Assembly (NCBI GenBank): GCA_016880375.1
Contig: JAEHDO010000389.1
Location: 1 to 8,763 of the forward strand
Origin: Betaproteobacteria bacterium
GTDB taxonomy: Bacteria; Pseudomonadota; Gammaproteobacteria; Burkholderiales; Rhodocyclaceae
Direction of reading: 5' to 3'
Length of the DNA: 8,763 bases
The notes beneath the pieces were generated by a model, which saw only the letters and a program-made list of their open reading frames with translations, was not told where the DNA came from and ran no database searches. The translations under genes were made by a program, and so were the position numbers. Shown here in pieces: positions 6,527 through 8,763 of this stretch (the first letter of the stretch is position 1; every line of letters starts with the position of its first letter).

Positions 6527-7221
6527 GCGCCGCCCGCCGCACTGCCCCGGGGACGGCGCAGCCAGCAATTCCGGGCAAGGGCAACTCGCGGACAACCCTC
6601 GCCCCCGGCCGCGGGAAGGGGGGCGGGGGGAAGGTCCTTTCGCGCTGCGGCTGGTGCGGCAGCGACCCGCTCTACGTCGCCTACCACGACAGCGAATGGG
6701 GCCTGCCGGTGCACGACGACCGCATCCTCTTCGAGTTCCTCACGCTCGAAGGCGCCCAGGCCGGACTGTCGTGGATCACCATCCTCAGGAAGCGCGAATC
6801 CTACCGCCGCGCCTTCGACGGCTTCGACGCGGAAAAGATCGCCCGCTACGGGCAGCGCCAGAGGGAGCGGCTGCTCGCCGACCCGGGCATCGTGCGCAAC
6901 CGCCTGAAAATTGCGGCGGCAATCAACAATGCGCAATGCTTTCTTGAAGTGCAGGAAGCCTTCGGCAGTTTCGACGACTATATCTGGCGTTTCGTCGATG
7001 GACGCCCCATTCAGAATCGCTGGAAGAGCCTCCGCCAGGTTCCTGCCACGACCAGGGAATCCGACGCCCTCAGCCGCGACCTCAGGGCACGCGGCTTCAA
7101 GTTCGTCGGCTCCACCATCTGCTACGCCCACATGCAGGCAACCGGCATGGTCAACGACCATCTCGCCGGCTGTTTCCGCCACGACGAAATCCTCCGCTTG
7201 CAGGGTAGAATTGCCAAATGA
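6523..7221 (+). CDS. tag: DNA-3-methyladenine glycosylase I (Tag) with an N-terminal extension
   Basis: This enzyme excises 3-methyladenine from alkylated DNA in base excision repair. The 232-residue product aligns with E. coli Tag from RCGW onward. The zinc ligands Cys42, His55, His213 and Cys217 and the catalytic Glu76 (LEGAQAGLSW) keep exactly the spacings of E. coli Cys4, His17, His175, Cys179 and Glu38. The block GFKFVGSTICYAHMQA is also typical. The first 38 or so residues are extra compared with E. coli Tag: a low-complexity stretch rich in Gly, Arg, Lys, Ala and Pro, encoded by very GC-rich DNA. No ATG, GTG or TTG lies in frame near the core, so the ATG at 6523 is the only reasonable start. 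That ATG overlaps the kinase stop as ATGA, and the gene's own TGA overlaps the next start the same way, which suggests translational coupling. Confidence 0.95.
   Translation: MSAARRTAPGTAQPAIPGKGNSRTTLAPGRGKGGGGKVLSRCGWCGSDPLYVAYHDSEWGLPVHDDRILFEFLTLEGAQAGLSWITILRKRESYRRAFDGFDAEKIARYGQRQRERLLADPGIVRNRLKIAAAINNAQCFLEVQEAFGSFDDYIWRFVDGRPIQNRWKSLRQVPATTRESDALSRDLRARGFKFVGSTICYAHMQATGMVNDHLAGCFRHDEILRLQGRIAK
6600..6625. repeat. GC-only inverted repeat inside the tag 5' extension
   Basis: CGCCCCC at 6600-6606 pairs perfectly with GGGGGCG at 6619-6625 around a 12-base loop. The surroundings (about 6593-6634) are C-runs followed by G-runs. It resembles the short C-rich/G-rich palindromic repeats often scattered through GC-rich proteobacterial genomes, here in a coding position. 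Whether it recurs in this genome cannot be seen from one window. Confidence 0.5.
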
Positions 7222-7421
7222 GCGCCTGGAGTTGCCCCCACGACCTGAACGGCGTTTGCCAGCTGGTGACAGGTGCCGCCTGTGATCCCGGCATGCGCGG
7301 CTGCGTGCTGTACGGCAAGGTGCGCTTCGCCGACGATAAAAAGAACCAGCCGCGCAAGCCGGTCAAGTCGACCCTGGCCAAATCCCCGACGCCACCCGCG
7401 AAACGCCGCCTGCCGTTCTGA
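7218..7421 (+). CDS. Small four-cysteine protein, function unknown
   Basis: This 67-residue reading frame starts at an ATG that overlaps the tag stop (ATGA), so it is probably translated by coupling with tag. Four cysteines sit at 6, 14, 22 and 29 in a CX7CX7CX6C array within the first half: CPHDLNGVC, then ACDPGMRGC, then VLYGK. The second half is basic and rich in Lys, Pro and Arg, so probably disordered. There is no signal peptide or membrane helix. The spacing suggests metal or iron-sulfur binding, but this is inference, and the array fits no named zinc-finger class I recognise. I have a loose memory of short proteobacterial proteins with a C-x-P-G-x-x-G-C-V-L ending to their Cys block, without known function. 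The cysteine pattern, the coupled start and the absence of any competing gene in this stretch support a real gene. Confidence 0.75.
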   Translation: MSAWSCPHDLNGVCQLVTGAACDPGMRGCVLYGKVRFADDKKNQPRKPVKSTLAKSPTPPAKRRLPF

Positions 7422-7426
7422 ATCGG

Positions 7427-7443
7427 GCAGCGAGCGCCGCTGC
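7427..7443. terminator. Short hairpin between convergent genes, possible weak terminator
   Basis: GCAGCG (7427-7432) and CGCTGC (7438-7443) form a perfect six-base-pair stem with a five-base loop, in the 34-base gap between the stops of the Cys4 gene and the MFS gene. There is no T-run on either side, so it is not a standard intrinsic terminator. Confidence 0.3.
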
Positions 7444-7455
7444 AGGCATCCCGTT

Positions 7456-8697
7456 CTAGGCTTTCGTCCCGCGCCCCACCCGCAGCGCCGTCAGGATCGA
7501 CGCCCCCTGCAGGAATGCCACGCCGGCCAGCACGGTGCCGAAGCGGCCGCTATCCATGAGCGGGCCGAATAGCAGCGGCGAAACCGCCAGCCCGAGATCC
7601 AGTCCCGAATAGACGAAACCATAGACGCGGCCGTAGGCTCGCTGGCCGAAGCGCGCCGTCGCGGCACGGCGCACCAGCAGATCGCGCGAGGGTCCGGCGA
7701 TGCCGCTGCAAAAGCCCATCACGGCCATCGCCGGCATGACGCTCCAGGCCGGCAGCACGCCAATGGCGATGACGCCGGCCACCAGCGCCGCCGCGCCCAG
7801 CGCCAGGGCGATCAGCCCCTCGTGCGAGGCGTCGCGTCCCGCCAGTACGCCACCGGCTGCAATGCCGGCCGCGCCGCCCAGCAGGAAGGCCGTCAGCGTC
7901 GCCGCCGCCGCCGCCAGCGGCAGGCCATACAGCGCGTGCATCAGCGGCGTGGCGTAGTTCTGCAGCGCGCCGAAAGCCATCGTCACCAGCAGGAAGAAGG
8001 CGAAGCACAGCCATACGGCAGCGACACCGAGGAATCCGAAAGTTGTCGCCGTCCCGCCGGGGCTGACTTTTTCGCCAGGGGCTGCTTTCAGGGCATTTGC
8101 GCCGCCCTCGGCCAGCGCCGTGGCCTCGCGTCCAAGCCAGACCACCATCCAGGCCAGCGCGCCGAGGGCCGCCGCACCCAGCGCCGCCGCGCGCCAGCCC
8201 GCCGCCGTCGCGATGCCGGTGAGGAATATCGGCGCAATCGCCCAGCCGAGGCTGCCCGAGAGGCCGTGCGCCGAGAAGGCGTGGCCGAGGCGCGCTCCGC
8301 TCACCTTGCGGTTGAGCAGCGTGAAATCGGCCGGATGGAAGACGCAGTTGCCGAGACCGGCCAGGGCGCCGACGGCGAGCAGCAGGGCGTAGCTGTTCGC
8401 CACGCTGAGCAGCAGCGCCGCGAGAATGAAGCAGGCGATGCCGGCGAGCAGCACCCGGCGCGGTCCGACGCGGTCCACGATGAAGCCCGACAGCGCCTGG
8501 CCCACGCCGGAGACGACGAAGAAGACTGTCATGATCGCCCCGGCCGCAGTGAAGCTCAGGCCGAACTCCGGCATCAGCCAGGGGAACAGCGGGGGCAGCA
8601 GGAGATGAAAGAAATGCGAAGTGCCGTGGGCGAAGCCGATCAGGCCGATGACGCGCACGTCGCTGCGAATGGCGGAGGTTGCGGCGGAACTGCTCAT
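7456..8697 (-). CDS. MFS transporter, fosmidomycin-resistance (Fsr)-like
   Basis: This 413-residue inner-membrane protein has about 12 hydrophobic segments, in two halves joined by a hydrophilic loop at about 188-220. MFS motif A is clear in the loop after helix 2: GFIVDRVGPRR (71-81). The N-terminal block GFAHGTSHFFHLLLPPLFPW with a following EFGLSFTAAGAI resembles Fsr-like efflux proteins; that subfamily and any drug substrate are inference from recalled similarity. The start chosen is the ATG at 8697-8695, right before MSSSAATS and the first helix. The open frame continues 16 codons upstream, including a GTG at 8712, but those residues look unlike a transporter N-terminus. Shine-Dalgarno evidence is weak. 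No regulator is adjacent. The gene is convergent with the kinase-tag operon. A run of five GCC triplets (7901-7915) encodes part of a poly-alanine stretch in a helix. Confidence 0.88.
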   Translation of the reverse strand: MSSSAATSAIRSDVRVIGLIGFAHGTSHFFHLLLPPLFPWLMPEFGLSFTAAGAIMTVFFVVSGVGQALSGFIVDRVGPRRVLLAGIACFILAALLLSVANSYALLLAVGALAGLGNCVFHPADFTLLNRKVSGARLGHAFSAHGLSGSLGWAIAPIFLTGIATAAGWRAAALGAAALGALAWMVVWLGREATALAEGGANALKAAPGEKVSPGGTATTFGFLGVAAVWLCFAFFLLVTMAFGALQNYATPLMHALYGLPLAAAAATLTAFLLGGAAGIAAGGVLAGRDASHEGLIALALGAAALVAGVIAIGVLPAWSVMPAMAVMGFCSGIAGPSRDLLVRRAATARFGQRAYGRVYGFVYSGLDLGLAVSPLLFGPLMDSGRFGTVLAGVAFLQGASILTALRVGRGTKA

Positions 8698-8724
8698 TTC
8701 ATGTGCATGCACGCTGGGACAGGC

Positions 8725-8751
8725 ATTATCGCCGCATCCGCGCAAAAATAA
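8725..8751 (-). promoter_or_regulatory. Possible sigma-70 promoter for the MFS gene
   Basis: On the minus strand GATAAT (8730-8725) matches five of six bases of the -10 consensus. TTATTT (8751-8746) lies 15 bases upstream as a poor -35. It sits in an AT-richer patch about 30 bases before the start codon. Judged by eye only. Confidence 0.3.
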
Positions 8752-8763
8752 CGGCGGGGAGCA

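Noticed and set aside
5294..6595. 433-codon open frame on the minus strand, antisense to the kinase
   Set aside because: The kinase H, N, G1, F and G2 boxes are on the plus strand; this frame has no motif and is a mirror of biased codon use.
7822..8751. 309-codon plus-strand frame opposite the MFS gene
   Set aside because: Highly charged, low-complexity Arg/Gln/Glu sequence with no domain, opposite a clear 12-helix transporter with motif A.
1..8763. Mobile elements, CRISPR arrays, tRNA or rRNA genes, defence systems
   Set aside because: No transposase, integrase, regular spaced repeats, structured RNA gene or defence-type domain was recognised on either strand, and composition is even throughout.

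Overview
The window is GC-rich, densely coding bacterial chromosome. Codon use and gene content suggest a betaproteobacterium, possibly Rhodocyclales-like. That placement is inferred from protein similarity recalled by eye and from the ybbA/tesA and selD/selU pairings; no marker gene confirms it. No rRNA, tRNA, CRISPR array, insertion sequence or phage gene is visible.

Positions 1 to about 3500 form a packed block whose genes alternate strand: an ABC-transporter ATPase (ybbA-like, minus, cut by the window edge), the periplasmic GDSL esterase tesA (plus), selenophosphate synthetase selD (minus), tRNA 2-selenouridine synthase selU/mnmH (plus), and a class I SAM-dependent methyltransferase (minus). 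There is almost no non-coding DNA. The two head-to-head pairs can start on a shared CATG (228-231 and 1880-1883), and the two tail-to-tail pairs overlap by 8 and 47 bases. SelD makes selenophosphate, which SelU uses to convert 2-thiouridine to 2-selenouridine at the tRNA wobble position, so these two form a self-contained pathway. The methyltransferase beside them is of unknown substrate.

A short divergent spacer (3478-3562) separates the methyltransferase from a three-gene, plus-strand, apparently translationally coupled unit. It contains a large membrane sensor histidine kinase (CHASE, three PAS domains, HisKA, HATPase), 3-methyladenine DNA glycosylase I (tag), and a 67-residue four-cysteine protein of unknown function. 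Both junctions are ATGA overlaps. No response regulator is visible in the window.

The right end carries a minus-strand MFS transporter convergent with that unit, separated from it by 34 bases with a short hairpin. Nothing amounts to a clearly new defence or mobile system. The points most worth a second look are the alternating-strand overlap architecture, the coupling of a sensor kinase to a DNA repair glycosylase and a small Cys4 protein, the odd GC-rich N-terminal extension of Tag, and the duplicated PAS module in the kinase.
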